Part shown: one piece after another, positions 1 through 11,500 of the stretch
Layout: each line of letters starts with the position of its first letter
Position numbering within the stretch: the stretch's first letter is position 1
NCBI GenBank assembly: GCA_036345935.2
Contig: JADWOT020000595.1
Span: 62,001-126,000, forward strand
Length of the DNA stretch: 64,000 nt
Direction: 5' to 3'
DNA from: Taenia hydatigena
Taxonomy: Eukaryota; Platyhelminthes; Cestoda; Cyclophyllidea; Taeniidae
The notes under the pieces: generated by a model
Database searches by the model: none
The model's input: the letters and a program-made list of their open reading frames with translations, nothing else
Told to the model about the DNA's origin: nothing
Made by a program: the position numbers and the translations under genes

Positions 1-1735
1 GCTACAATAAGAGATGGAGACGTCTCCCACAAGGCACACATGGAACTGGAGGACCTCACCCTCCTTCACTCCCTCACGATCTGCCATCGAAAAGGTACCA
101 TCCTCTGCCCTGCCAACTGCTTCAACGTTGACTTCGTTCCCCTCCTTCCTTCCCTCGTATGGCCATAACAACACTCATAGTAGATTTGACAAGCCTTTTC
201 GCCGCCGATTTTCACTTGCAGACCTTCTCTTGTATGATCTCGTCTCTCCTACCACCGCCATCGTCAGACACCTTCCCAGCATTCATGACCCGTCGTCTGA
301 GAGTACCCAGTGCCACTTACGTCCTCAAAGCGATCGTGCCAGCCGACTCGAGGGTGGCCCCGAAGCTGACCATGCATACATGCATTCTTGGTCCCTACCT
401 CACAAATCAACTCCACCTGAACGACCAAAAGGTGCTAGCACACACTGGTCTCAGCTGGTGTGCAAACAGAGAAGAGCCCAAGAATACACCCATCATGGAT
501 CAGATGTTTTTCAGTTCAGCCAATAGCATCACGCGAGTCCAATGCTACTGCTCCACCACTTTCATCTCCATTTCGTGCGCATACGGGAAGAAAGGAATGC
601 TACACGCACAGACCTTCCTTCTTTCCACTCCCCCCTCTCTCCTCCACATAAAACGTATTCATCTTTGCCTTCTCACCCAAATCAATCCCTCAAGCGGTAA
701 GCACACATTGAATGCGCAGACGATTGCCCACTGACTCTCCCAGATCTGCTCGTTAGCTAGACGTGCGCTCAGTGCCTGTGGACACCATCGTCTACCAGTA
801 GGGCGAACTCATTGAGAGCTACAAGAGACTTGACAACTGCATCGCAGTCGACTGGGTTAGTGGTGCCTACGCACACCCAAAACAAATCAACCCCTTTCAA
901 CCTCAATCATATTAGCACCTCCACACTTCAACCACGTGCCTCACCAATGGAGACGCTGTGCACGTAATCACTGCAAACTTTCATCAGGAAAGCAAACATT
1001 AAGGCAGTCCCAAAACACACGAATAACCCAAGAGTACGGTCAGAATACTTAACACGAAATCCACCAAACGACTTGACCAGAAGAATCGGCGCAAAATCGA
1101 GCAGGTAAAACCGAATTGTTGAGTTGAGTACAAAAGTAAGGAGTGGATGAGGAAAATAAAACAGTGAAAGACAAATGATGGATGGATGTGTGAACATAGG
1201 ATAAAAATTGATATGAAGTGGCTGAGTACTTTGCACCATGAATGAGCAAATAGGAGATCGTGAAAAGCTTGCAAAAGTAGGGGACAGAGGACGACAGGCA
1301 TAACTGGGAACTCAGCCACCCTCGCCTCTAATTCAGTGGCGATGGCCTGCACTCGATTAAGGCTCCGATCCCGTGTCTGCCAGTCTCACTTCCTGCACCA
1401 TCGAGGCAGCCCAAATGACGGCTTCCAGCCCCTCCAATGGCTAAACGTACGATGACGCCAGTTCTCTACGTGCCGTAGTCACCACCACTGAGGCTCCGTC
1501 ACCCTCCAGCGATGCATCTGTGTCTGCATCCCGCCTGGTTCCTATGATGCATAAAAGGCACCTGCTTCAGCAGTGCACATTATAAGCCGGATCTTCTCTA
1601 ATCTCCCCACAATCTCGTGCATGTGCCTTCTCATAGGCAAGTATTGCAGCAGTGAAGAATCTTCTCCAATCGTCCTCTAGACGTAGCATTTCCCTTCCGC
1701 CTCTGCCTCAGCATTGACCAACCGCATTAGATTTA
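1..1735. repeat. Duplicated unit A (tandem partner of B)
   Basis: From about base 4 this segment is similar along its length to 2873-4870. Both start with the same ACAATAAGA..GGAGACGTC string. Unit B carries about 430 extra bases (roughly 3035-3470), and from base 820 on unit A also matches unit C at 14845. The copies differ by scattered substitutions and small indels, so the duplications are not recent. Offset between A and B is about 2.87 kb, in direct orientation, consistent with a tandem duplication. The unit probably continues past the left edge of the window. Confidence 0.85.
928..1640 (-). pseudogene. Unit A copy of an unidentified membrane-protein gene
   Basis: Read on the minus strand this matches B and C in several blocks: a charged helix (HEIVGRLEKIRLIMCT), a DASLEGDGASVVV block, a MVQEVRLADTGSEP block and, at 1239-928, a hydrophobic stretch with two probable membrane segments around FYLLDFAPILLVKSFGGF. 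Stops interrupt the VVV block (in the ELASSYV region) and follow the GSEP block, and the small indel at 1542-1561 shifts frame. The membrane stretch itself is still open. Conservation of the same frame in A, B and C suggests the ancestor was coding. I do not recognise the family. Confidence 0.5.
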
Positions 1736-2872
1736 CCTAGACCGAAATGAAGTTTCTACAATAAAAAGCTTAAATCAGATAGCAGAGTTAGGAGGTACAG
1801 GACTTGTACACATTTTGAGTGACATCCATTTCCACAATCTTACGCATTATGCACATATTGATGGAGAAGTGGTCGTGCAAAGGCAATCGATGAGCCTGTT
1901 AACACCACCAAAACTGCCCATTCTCAAGTTCACCCAGTACGTTCCAACAGATGCGATACCTGTTACGGCTAACCACACCTCGAGCTGTAGTGACTGTGCT
2001 TCTTCCATCTCAATTTCATGCAATGCACATCCGCGTTCAACCTTACTTTAATAAATTCACACAGCTTTTTCGTCCTCTTGCTTCGAATCACCTTGTTGTC
2101 GGACACTGATCCTTCCTCCAAACAATCATTCCCTCCTTTCAAAACCCACATGTCGCAGGTGCTTACGATGGGTGATCAACACGTGTCTTAAACGGAATCC
2201 GCCCTCATAGGATAACTTCTTCTCGACGCGCATCTGCATTATACAGTAGAAAAATAGCGAACGTAGGGGTATTTTGTTGCCGCCGAAATAAATGATGACA
2301 ACATGTAACCCCCTCACAATCGCATCGTCGTGCCGCATTTGCTGTTGAACACTACAGAGGAAGATTAACTACTATCAGGTTCTAAGTTTTTTGATGTGGC
2401 AGACAATTGACAGTAAGCCTAATCTTTGGATGTCCACAACCCCAAAGAACAATGCTTGACGTGTCTTTGAAACATTTGAACTCGTCTGCTGGTAGATGCT
2501 CCACAGAATCCTTAGTCTTGGCTACTTACAAACTCATCAGTAGCACAGCGACTAGGTAGACATGAAAACTGATGCATTGCAAAGAACAACAAAAGTGGTG
2601 GAAGGGGGCAAGACAAGTGTGTGAATCCGGAACAGCAGTAAAGGCAAGTATCGTCAGCAGTGAGCGCATCCAACGAAAATCCATCTGAGTGCTAGAATCC
2701 AAAAAAAACACACAGAACCACAAGTGCCAGGATCGATACCATCAACCTCCACAGCAAACTCATAAGTTCTCAACCGTCCTCTCCTTCACCCATATACTCT
2801 GCAAATCTCCAATAGGCCACAAGTATTGAGTTCAGTAACGTACTACACCACCATTGCCAAAAGCATTGATCC
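1736..2872. other. Inter-unit spacer, nothing recognised
   Basis: Lies between units A and B. It has only short frames under 80 codons on both strands, no intron-exon pattern I trust and no similarity to other parts of the window that I could see. Confidence 0.5.
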
Positions 2873-5430
2873 TACAATAAGAAGTGGAGACGTCTTCCAC
2901 AAGGCACAGGTAGAACTAAAGGACCTGACTCCCCAACATCTTTTGCCCTATTACCTGCTTCAGCATTGACTTCCTTCCCTCCTATGGCTATAACAACCCT
3001 CCTAGTAGATTTTGCAAGCCTTTTCGCCAAATGAAGAAAGCACTTATAAGCAGGAAGGCGAATTGACCCTAAAGAATTGCACGAATTTACAGCTCAGGCA
3101 TTAGTGTACGAGTAAATGGTAACGCAGGTTCGAGGAGGTGGGCTGCGTCCTCACTAAATGGATGTTTAGGCGAATGTCAGGGATACCTGAATGGAATGGT
3201 TCAGCACCTCCACCAGCGGCAGCTAGAGCAGCCTTCGCAAGGTAAGAAAGAGCCGACAGCTCCACCTTACCAATCCCTGCATTTTTCGCCACAATAAGCT
3301 GTCTTCCCTTCTGCAGCCTTTCGAGATATCTAGGAATCTCCTCCCTCCACTCCTACTCTCCATCACAATCCTCACCCATCGCCTTGTTCAATTTATGGAA
3401 TCCAACATCGGCTCTACACCTTTCATCAACCTTCCCTCTCGATCAAATGTCATTGATTTAAGCTCAGGACACTTGCAGGCCTTCTCTTGTATGATCTCAT
3501 CTCTCCTACCGCAGCCATTGTCAGTTGCCATAGTGGTGAAACGTGCAGTGCCATTTGTGACCTCAAAAGGCATTATAGAATGACCATTGATAGACAACGA
3601 TGGCAATTGCTTGCTGCGAATACAATACACAAACCCTTCACAGTAGGCCAAAACTGGCCGATGCATGACAAGTTGTAGGCACATTGTGGTAAGCACAGGC
3701 TAGTCGTGAGCTTTCAACGCACAAATTACAGATGAATGCAGTGGGACCAAATTGAGGCGAAGAGATCAACACGAGAAAGCAATCGAACCGCTTTTCAGTC
3801 TCTGTCAAGGTCAACCACACTTGGACAGAATTTGACGCCAAAAGATAGATGCAAACAAATGGGATCCAAGAAGTGCCAGTCTTAAGCTCTGAGTCAGAAG
3901 AGTACAATGCTACTGCGTCACCACTTCCATCTGAATTTCGTGCACGTACAGGAAGAAGAGAATGCTACATACACTGACCTTTCATCCTCCCCCCTTCACA
4001 TAAAACGCATTCATCTTTGCCTTGTCACCTAAATCAATCTCTTAACTCTCCCAGATCTGCTCATGAGCTTGACGCGCGCTCAGTGTCTACAGATGAGACA
4101 AACTCATTAATAGCCACAAGAGACTTGGCAAATGCGTTGGAGTTGACTGAGGTAGTGATGCTTACGCACACCTAGAACAAATCAACCCCTTCCATCCTCA
4201 AACACCAATGGAGACGCTGTGCACGTAATCACCGTAACCTTTCATCAGGAAGGCAAATCTTAATGCGATCTCAAAACACGCGACTAATCCAAGAGTACGG
4301 TCAGAAAACTTAAAACGAAATCCAACAAACAACTTGATCAGAAGAATCGGTGCGACATCGAGCAGGTAAAACCAGATTGTTGAGTTGGGTACAAAAGTAT
4401 AAAGTGAACGAGGGAAGTAAAACGATGAAATACAAATGATGGATAGCTGCATGAACATAGGATAAAATTGATTTGAAGTGGCTGAGTACTTTGCATCATG
4501 AATGAGCAAATGCGAGAGCGTTAAAAACTTGCAAAAGTAGAGAACAGAAGACGACAGGCATAAATAGGAACTCAGTCACCCTCGCCTCTAATACCGTGGC
4601 GATGGCCTGGACTCCATTAGGGCTCCGCTCCCGCGTCTGCCAGTCTCACTTCTTGTACCATCGAGGCAGTTCGAATGACGGCTCCCAGTACCTCCGACGA
4701 CCAAAAGTACGATGATGCCAGTTCTCCACGCACCGCAGCCACCACCACTGAGGCTCCGTCATCCACCAGAGATGCATCTTTGTCTGCACCCCGCCTGGTT
4801 CCTATGATGCATAGAAGACACCTGCTTCGGTAGTGCACATTATAAGCCGGATCTTTTCTAATCTCCCCACAATCTCGTGTAAGCGCCTTCTCGTAAGCAA
4901 GTATTGCAGTAGTGAAAAATGGTCTTGAACCGCTCTCTAGGCGTAGCGTTTCCTTTCCGCCGGTTGACAGATTTTAAGAAGTTTCTCTCAAACATCCCCC
5001 AGTTGCACCGAAATCCCATCGAGTACACACATCGAAGGCATCACCAACGTTCTGTCTTTGCAAGCCAACGATTCATTGTCAACAACTGCGTCTGCATTCC
5101 ACCATAAATATGAACAAAGCATAGTCTTTTAAGGATAGAGTGGTGTGCACTCCAGACCTGTAAGAGGACCGTTTGGGAGAAAACAGCGATGCAATTTTCC
5201 ATCCCCAGCAATCCTAGCTTTTCTCCCACTCAGTCGCTCAGCCAGAGAATCACCCTACACAGACATGGAGGAGGTGCAGGAGCAACAAATACATGGCCCA
5301 TCAATCCTACCCTCTGGCATGGGGATGACAGTCATGTACTCAGCATCCACCACCACAGCCACCTAGATGATAACGTAGGAGTAGTTAACCAACTCTCGCA
5401 TCGCTGCTCGCACATCAGTCTCGCATGACG
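2873..5430. repeat. Duplicated unit B
   Basis: Direct copy of unit A. It is longer at both the internal insertion (about 3035-3470) and the tail. The tail, about 5145-5400, matches the tail of unit C (15960-16160), and the same block recurs inverted at 31680-31860. B is therefore the most complete version of the unit in the window. Divergence is similar for A/B and B/C by eye, with A and B sharing a 2-nt difference against C. Confidence 0.85.
3100..5250 (-). pseudogene. Unit B copy of an unidentified multi-exon gene
   Basis: Minus-strand blocks, in order: a basic stretch (about 5100-4920, with SVNRRKGNATPRERF), the charged helix and DASLVDDGASVVV block (about 4900-4617), a hydrophobic 104-codon frame (4509-4198) with two or three membrane segments, a 102-codon frame (3696-3388) containing GCGRRDEIIQEKACKCPELK, and a 63-codon frame (3292-3101) beginning with MAKNAGIGKVELSALSY. 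Unit A has the GRRDEIIQEK block too, followed by a stop. Frames change between blocks and no complete intron chain could be drawn. This is the best-preserved copy; a single gene is inferred from block order. Family unknown. Confidence 0.45.
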
Positions 5431-6127
5431 TCAGCCAAAAGAGATAAGCCACAACCCGACCGCTTTCAACCGGAAGGTAGCAGCAATCAAAGCGACAGCA
5501 GCAGACACCATCACATCCATACAACGTGCTCTAACAGGTCCCATCGAAAACCGTGCAAACTCTTCTGATCATCCAATGCATTATCAAGTAGCCTACGACT
5601 CGGTAACAGCAAAAACGCAGGTGATAAGCGAAGAAATATTGTCTCACTTTAACCCCTCAAGCTTGTTATGGGCATTTCAAAACGATAGGACAGTTTACAT
5701 AGGGTTGACAAATATTATTGGCAGGTTGCATCATAACCGTGACATAAAATCGGAATATGCAATTCAAAGTAGTCAATCGAGAACTGGGAGATCCTGACAA
5801 TTTAAGCTACCCGATTGGGTTATCCAAACACGAGTTCGTTGTACAATACAATCGTCCATCCATATTCGACAATCAAACACCAGTCCCGATATTGTAGAGT
5901 CTTGGTCAACAAGACCCACTAATTTTGCCAAAGAGCAACTCATGCGCAGCGAAATCCAAAACTGCATCGAGGTAATAGTCAGCTGGTAAGAATCTTCAGC
6001 AGCCTTCGGCTAACTTAAAGAAAGCAAGAAAATCATATGCCTAGGTTACATTTAAAATGACTACCGATTAGCCAAAAAATGTCTAATTTAATTCGACCAA
6101 TACATGGTATAGGAAAAAGAAACTTAC
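5431..6127. other. No gene recognised
   Basis: Short frames only. The part nearest 6127 would be the first intron of the minus-strand exon at 6128-6366. A possible acceptor at 5962 gives a reading frame that stops after a few codons, so the downstream exon of that gene is not identified. Confidence 0.4.
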
Positions 6128-6366
6128 ATTTTGGACAAAGCAAGTCTCTGACTCCCTTTTTTCCTTCCTGCGAGGCATCGACGAACAGCAAGAACCACAT
6201 GTTCGTCGGGTTCCGCAACTTCCACAGTCCCTGCAGCCAAATCCATAAACTCACGGGCAGGCAACGAGGAGGCAGCGATAGTAGCAGAACCATCAGCTGT
6301 AGTGATTTCATTTTCAGGTGCAGCAACAACTGACCACTCATTAATGGTGACATGAATGCGCGCCAT
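6128..6366 (-). CDS. Candidate first coding exon, unknown protein
   Basis: Minus-strand ATG at 6366 opens a 79-codon frame starting MARIHVTINEWSVVAAPENE and ending at a strong donor (GTAAGT, 6127-6122). The encoded segment is alanine-, glutamate- and valine-rich with a basic end (RRCLAGRKKGSQRLALSK) and no membrane segment or signal peptide. The frame is open further upstream, but the sequence before the ATG encodes a hydrophobic, non-homogeneous stretch, so I take this ATG as start. No second exon is secure. I do not recognise the family. The call rests on open frame, composition and donor quality only. Confidence 0.4.
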
Positions 6367-7439
6367 TTCAAACAAAAAGAGTGCGCAGAAGTAGAGGGTT
6401 AGCGGGTAAGAGTTACCACTGCAGAGAGGAAATTGATGGGCTAGACATACAGCAAGAGAGACGACGTCAAAGACACACTGGTCTAAACCTTTATAATCCA
6501 TCTGCGTAGATGGTGAGTGCGATGCAGGCAAAGGAGACCGTCAAAGACTCCCGACTTCGTAGTTGCGATGATAGTGATGCGGCATGAGGCTGAAGGTGGT
6601 TAAGGGGTGTAGGCTCAACAATTGGCTGTCAATCACTGCCTTTGCCGTATCGCATTCCTTGTCTGTAAGAAAAGTAGGGTCATGGTGAAGTGGAAGCGAA
6701 TGGCTAATGGAGTACGCAGCCGTTATGTGAAGAAGGCAACAGTGTGGATGAAAAAATCTCACATTGAGGTAACAAAGAGTGGTTATAAACTTAAAACCGA
6801 GCATAACAACCGAAAACCAACAACAATTCAGCATTTGCGTGTTAAGCACCATGAAGCAATCGACATCTGTATGGGAACCACGTAAATAAACCACTCTGCT
6901 GAACTAAGGCATAGACTGGCTCAACGTTTGCACTTAACTTCCTCATCGCGTGCCATTCGGATACAGAGCTTTGTATTTTGGCCCTATGATACAGGCCGGA
7001 ACCAAAGACACGTCAAGACCACTCTAGATCGCCCACACCAATTTATTTAACACCATTTTGTCTGCAAAATTACGAGATCGAATTCGAAATCCACACTTAG
7101 GAATCATGACATCTAAGAGCAGCCGTGCCTCTAGTACACAAACTTAGCTTTTCTAGAGCACAAATGACAAATCACGTTACCGTCTTCGTGCAGGAGTAAA
7201 AACCTGGGTCGAACCGCACGACAATCAGCAGTCAGAGAAAAGTATCTCTTTAATGTATCAACTTGATGTTAATAGCAATTAATGTCCACTTTCAATGATC
7301 GCTCTCCTGCCTTCATTTTTCTTAACAAAGACGAGATTATGAACAACTAGGAAAAATAAAGTCCTAATGTCAAGTGTGCAAAAACCCAACGAAGACACAA
7401 GGGAGAAGTGGAATGAACCACGGTGCGGAAAAGAAAAAA
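6367..7439. other. No gene recognised
   Basis: Contains overlapping short frames on both strands (for example 6541-6894 minus, 6622-6885 plus) that shadow each other and show no splice pattern. Nothing here repeats elsewhere in the window as far as I can see. Confidence 0.4.
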
Positions 7440-8130
7440 TCACAGAAGTTTTGAAGAACAGAGAACACTACGACCCTACGTGTTGCATCAGGTCGCAGCG
7501 TTTGGCGCAAGAAATACCCACGATCGAAATCGCGTCTGAATAAGAGAAGCATATAGTACACTACAGAAAAGAGGTGATTATTGGTTCACGCAACATGACT
7601 TCACCCACCTCTATTACAACAGGTTTACCACAGCCCAGGTGCTTCATTATTCAATCGACATCAAAAACTTGTTCACAAATAAACAAGCACAGTTTCTAAC
7701 CAAAAAAGCTCCCACGACTACCTTACTACCTTAAATTCAGCCAGCTATTACAAACCGATAGGGAACCAACAATGCATGGTCGACGTCGAGCCCACTTAAA
7801 AAGTAAGGACGTTGGTGGGCGGGAAGGGGGAGTAAACACTTACTGTAGTTACTACTGGGCGGCAGTCATTAAAACGTCAGCTGCACCCACGGCCCAGCAA
7901 GGAGATGGGAAAGGGGTAGAGTAGTTGACACCCATAGTTCCAACGAAAAAACAGCCTTTTGATTGTTCGCCTCCGCGCACCTACTAGTTCGCAGCCCCAT
8001 GGAAGGAGCGTCGAATCAATTGCATGCCGTCAAAATGGACGATGAAGGAGCGCAGACTCTTTCAACCCTCCAATGACTACGTCTTACAGAGTAGACGTCC
8101 TCATCAACCCTTGCAGTTGAGAAACGGGGA
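7440..8130 (-). repeat. Inverted relic of the 63.3-64.0 kb gene segment
   Basis: The reverse complement of this segment aligns base for base, with scattered changes and small indels, to 63295-64000. The aligned stretch DEDVYSVRRSHWR is kept in both, with several third-position changes between the copies, so the ancestor was probably coding in that frame. Here the frame ends at TGA where the 63-kb copy has TCA. The match runs to the right edge of the window, so the repeat may be longer. Called a decayed copy of the 63-kb gene piece. Confidence 0.75.
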
Positions 8131-8149
8131 GCTAAGGCCTTGCAAAGAA

Positions 8150-8545
8150 GTATGCCAGTAGTCGATGACTGTGCTGGACTGCTCTAACCTCAAAACATTA
8201 GGGAAGACAATGAAGTAGTGTTGATATCAGTCCTCGGTGAGTAGTGTTAGCGACTGTCAACTTGGTAATGTATCATTCGCCGAATGCATAATGCTCCCAA
8301 ACATAGCGTTAATTTTAGCGTCTTAAGACTTCTCTCAAGACAACGAAAGGCACAATGCTTAACAAGAACATCAGTGTTCAGCAAGCAGAAGGGAATTAGG
8401 CAGTTGGCTTGGCCCAGAGGCCAGCTTACCCGCCGAAGGCAATAAAGCCATCTGAGCCATCGTAACCGAAATTGACAGTTCAACAAGCAAATTTTTGCAT
8501 CTGTCTTGCAGTCCCTTTCCTATTAAAGAGGTTTAAATAGCACTT
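8150..8545 (+). repeat. Dispersed repeat, partner at 47565-47965
   Basis: About 400 bases match 47565-47965 in the same orientation, including CAGCTTACCCGCCGAAGGCA and a final TCCTAT..TTTAA..GGCACT stretch. Minus-strand frames in both copies share KHCAFRCLE.SLKTL, suggesting either a gene relic or an old element. Different flanks on each side. Function unknown. Confidence 0.8.
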
Positions 8546-11500
8546 TAAAGCTAAGCCAAAACAACAAAAATCAAAGCTTTAGCATAAATGTGGACACACG
8601 TTTTAACAGTTAAAACGTGAAACAATAAATTAATTTCAGCATAGTTTAGCTTATTATTGTTCCGCATTTTCAGAGTAAGTTGCACATTCGCTTAATAAAA
8701 GTAAAATAAACTTTGAGGAGGATTATAAGCAATTTTAAGAAAAACAAGAATCTTCCTTGAGATCTATTTTCCCGACTCTGAGGGAATCTGTCCTCCTAGT
8801 CTTCATCACGTCTGTATGGGGCCTCTTTTACCCGAGACAATAATTCTTCTCATAGCAGGGCTAGTCACTGGAAAAAGAGGTGGCGAAGGCGGATCTCGCC
8901 ACTTCAAAGACCATATATACTTCGAAAACTGGCTCGATATTGCAAAGTTCACCCTTCTACTCTACTCTCTACGGCAACGATAGTTTCTCTACCTTCGTGT
9001 CCTCACTCAAGCTTTGGTCACGACTGCAATAGAAGCCAGACTATCCCGCGACTCTAGCATTGGTCAATGCCGAGAGACCTTACCCCATCACCTCATCAAC
9101 CAGCAAGAACAGCACCTCGCCAGAGACTTTTCCATCGTTGCTAAAAAACCTGACGAGGACGATGAGGAATGCGCTAAGAACCTTCAGCACACCGCTTCAT
9201 AGGGCCGCTAAGTGAGTGGCAGCTCAAAGTAGAGCCGAAGTTCCACCGTCCATTACGGTCGAAGAAGTCTAAGCTATAATTACCGACAAGATCAGTTGGG
9301 AACTCCAAGTACCATTGTACTTCCAGACGTCCAGCAAAATGGCCAAACCAAAGAACCCCACGACAGGGTCTCTTGCGTCACGTTTTAAGTTCTAGTGAAC
9401 ATTCATTTTATTCCGTCCACTACCAAGTGGATTCTACCTATTTATTACAGGCCCAGGTAAACCGGAAGAACGTTCATGCAGCTTTCTTTTGACTTAATGG
9501 AGATGGTAAGCGGAAAGACGTCGATAAACTCCGCATGAGAAAAAAACCCGAACAACAAGATTTATTATGGGTCCGGCACTATTTTGCGATGTAAAACTTG
9601 GTGCTGGTTTTATTCGCAACCCTAAAATGATCATAAATTTTATGGAAGGCACATATTCACTTAGTAAAGCTCTCTATTCAATGCAGTCGGATCACGACCT
9701 GAAAAAGATGCTTACGACATCTGTGGCGCTCTTTTTTAAGCAGCAGCCCTCCTTACAAACAGTTTCGACTACCTTTGCTCGCAATTGGCCCATACTACCG
9801 CTAACAAGACGCAAGAGCTTTGCTCTTGCTTTGCTTTTGCTTATATTTTGTAATCCAAACGTACTTACGTCCTAAGATTATCTGTAGCGCACCTGTACGA
9901 GGATCACTTACGTAAACCAAGGCTTCCGTTATTGCACACACTCCCAAACAGTAGTAATCATAAGGCGCTTGAATGCGTGAATTGTCAAAGCTACTAACAA
10001 ACGCTATTGCACTTCATCCTCCTACTTTCGCGAACAATCTAATGCCTTGTTAATTAGTAAGCAACTTGCTGCAGCTTGTTGATTTGTCGAAGTAGAGCGC
10101 AGGCTTTATTACTGCTCTTCGTGCTGATGGAGGTATGCTGTAACTGATAATTAAGCATAGGCAGCCACCTTGAGGATCGTGGGCTTGATACGGAAGACTG
10201 TGCTTAGTAACTTTGCTACGATCGTTTGGCCTTTATGTCCAGTTAAATCTGTGTTAGAATGTTAGCTGCATTCCATCTCACAGTCTCACACGTTGATTAG
10301 TATAGAAATAGCACATCAAGTATCACGCACTTAGATTCCTCTGCTGCTGCTGTCGCCGCCACTAGCATCGGCTTTTGTACGCTGCTAATTGTTTGAAAAC
10401 ATTAAAATGCACCTTGTATGAAAACCCGTAAATGCCTGGTAAAACTTCTGCTTTTGCAGTGAAACCAGGAGTCTTAGTGCGATTTCGTACCCTGTGCTAG
10501 TGAGCTACGATTGTTTGATGATGTGCTATTTCGCAACACAATATCATCACTGAGCATCGAATCACTTGCAGCACAGCACCCAGCATCTGACGCATAGCCC
10601 ATCGCTGGACATGGAAAGCATACCACGTGAAGGACAAAACATTGCAGACCGTAGCAATACGAGCACAATAGCCTTGGTGCATTGCTTTAAAGTAATGAAA
10701 GCACAAAGATTGGGCAAGTTTTCTGTGCAGATGCGAAAGTGGGGCCATCAATTCTATGATAAATGGACCACAGCAAAATTGTTTTCCACGAACCCACTTC
10801 CCAGATGTCAGCTCCACGCTGAAACGAGTTTACAATTGGTCCAGATGATTATACTGAAATTTAAATAGCCTCAAAAGCTTTTTGGAAGGAGGTTCGTGAA
10901 GACTGTGAAAACAATAACTGACAGAGATGCGTGTCTAACCACGTCCACTGCTTGATGTGCTGGCTCATGACAGTGGAACAGTAGTACAGAAGCTTACCAA
11001 GCCTGGAGCATCAAGGAATTCGCAAATTCGTAGTAGCTATTCCGGCGGAAGATCTGTGATCTTCTGATGTTTGTAAAAAGATGCACGCGATATGAGGTGA
11101 TGTAAGAATTGGATGTGCGAAATGTGAGAACAAGTTAAAAGGCTGGTGAGGAGAGAGATATGAGCAAGAGCATACAAGAAGAAACAGGTGAAGTCAACTG
11201 AGGCCTACCATTATTAGGAGATTTTCGTAGAGACTGACAGTGTGGCAGAGAAGTTGATATTTATATTAGCTTACAAAGTGGGTCAGAGATCGGCATGACC
11301 TTGCCTTGATGCTAGCACATAGGTATTTTCGTGTCGTCCAGAGGAGAATGTGACAAAATCAAAATGCTAAACAGCGAAAATGAAACAAATGAAACAAAGA
11401 ACTCAATTCCTCGATCGCGATTACAGCTTTCTACAACAATGGCATTAATGCAGTGCCTTCCTTACTGACCGCAGCTACTTGTATCATTTGACACCCAAAC

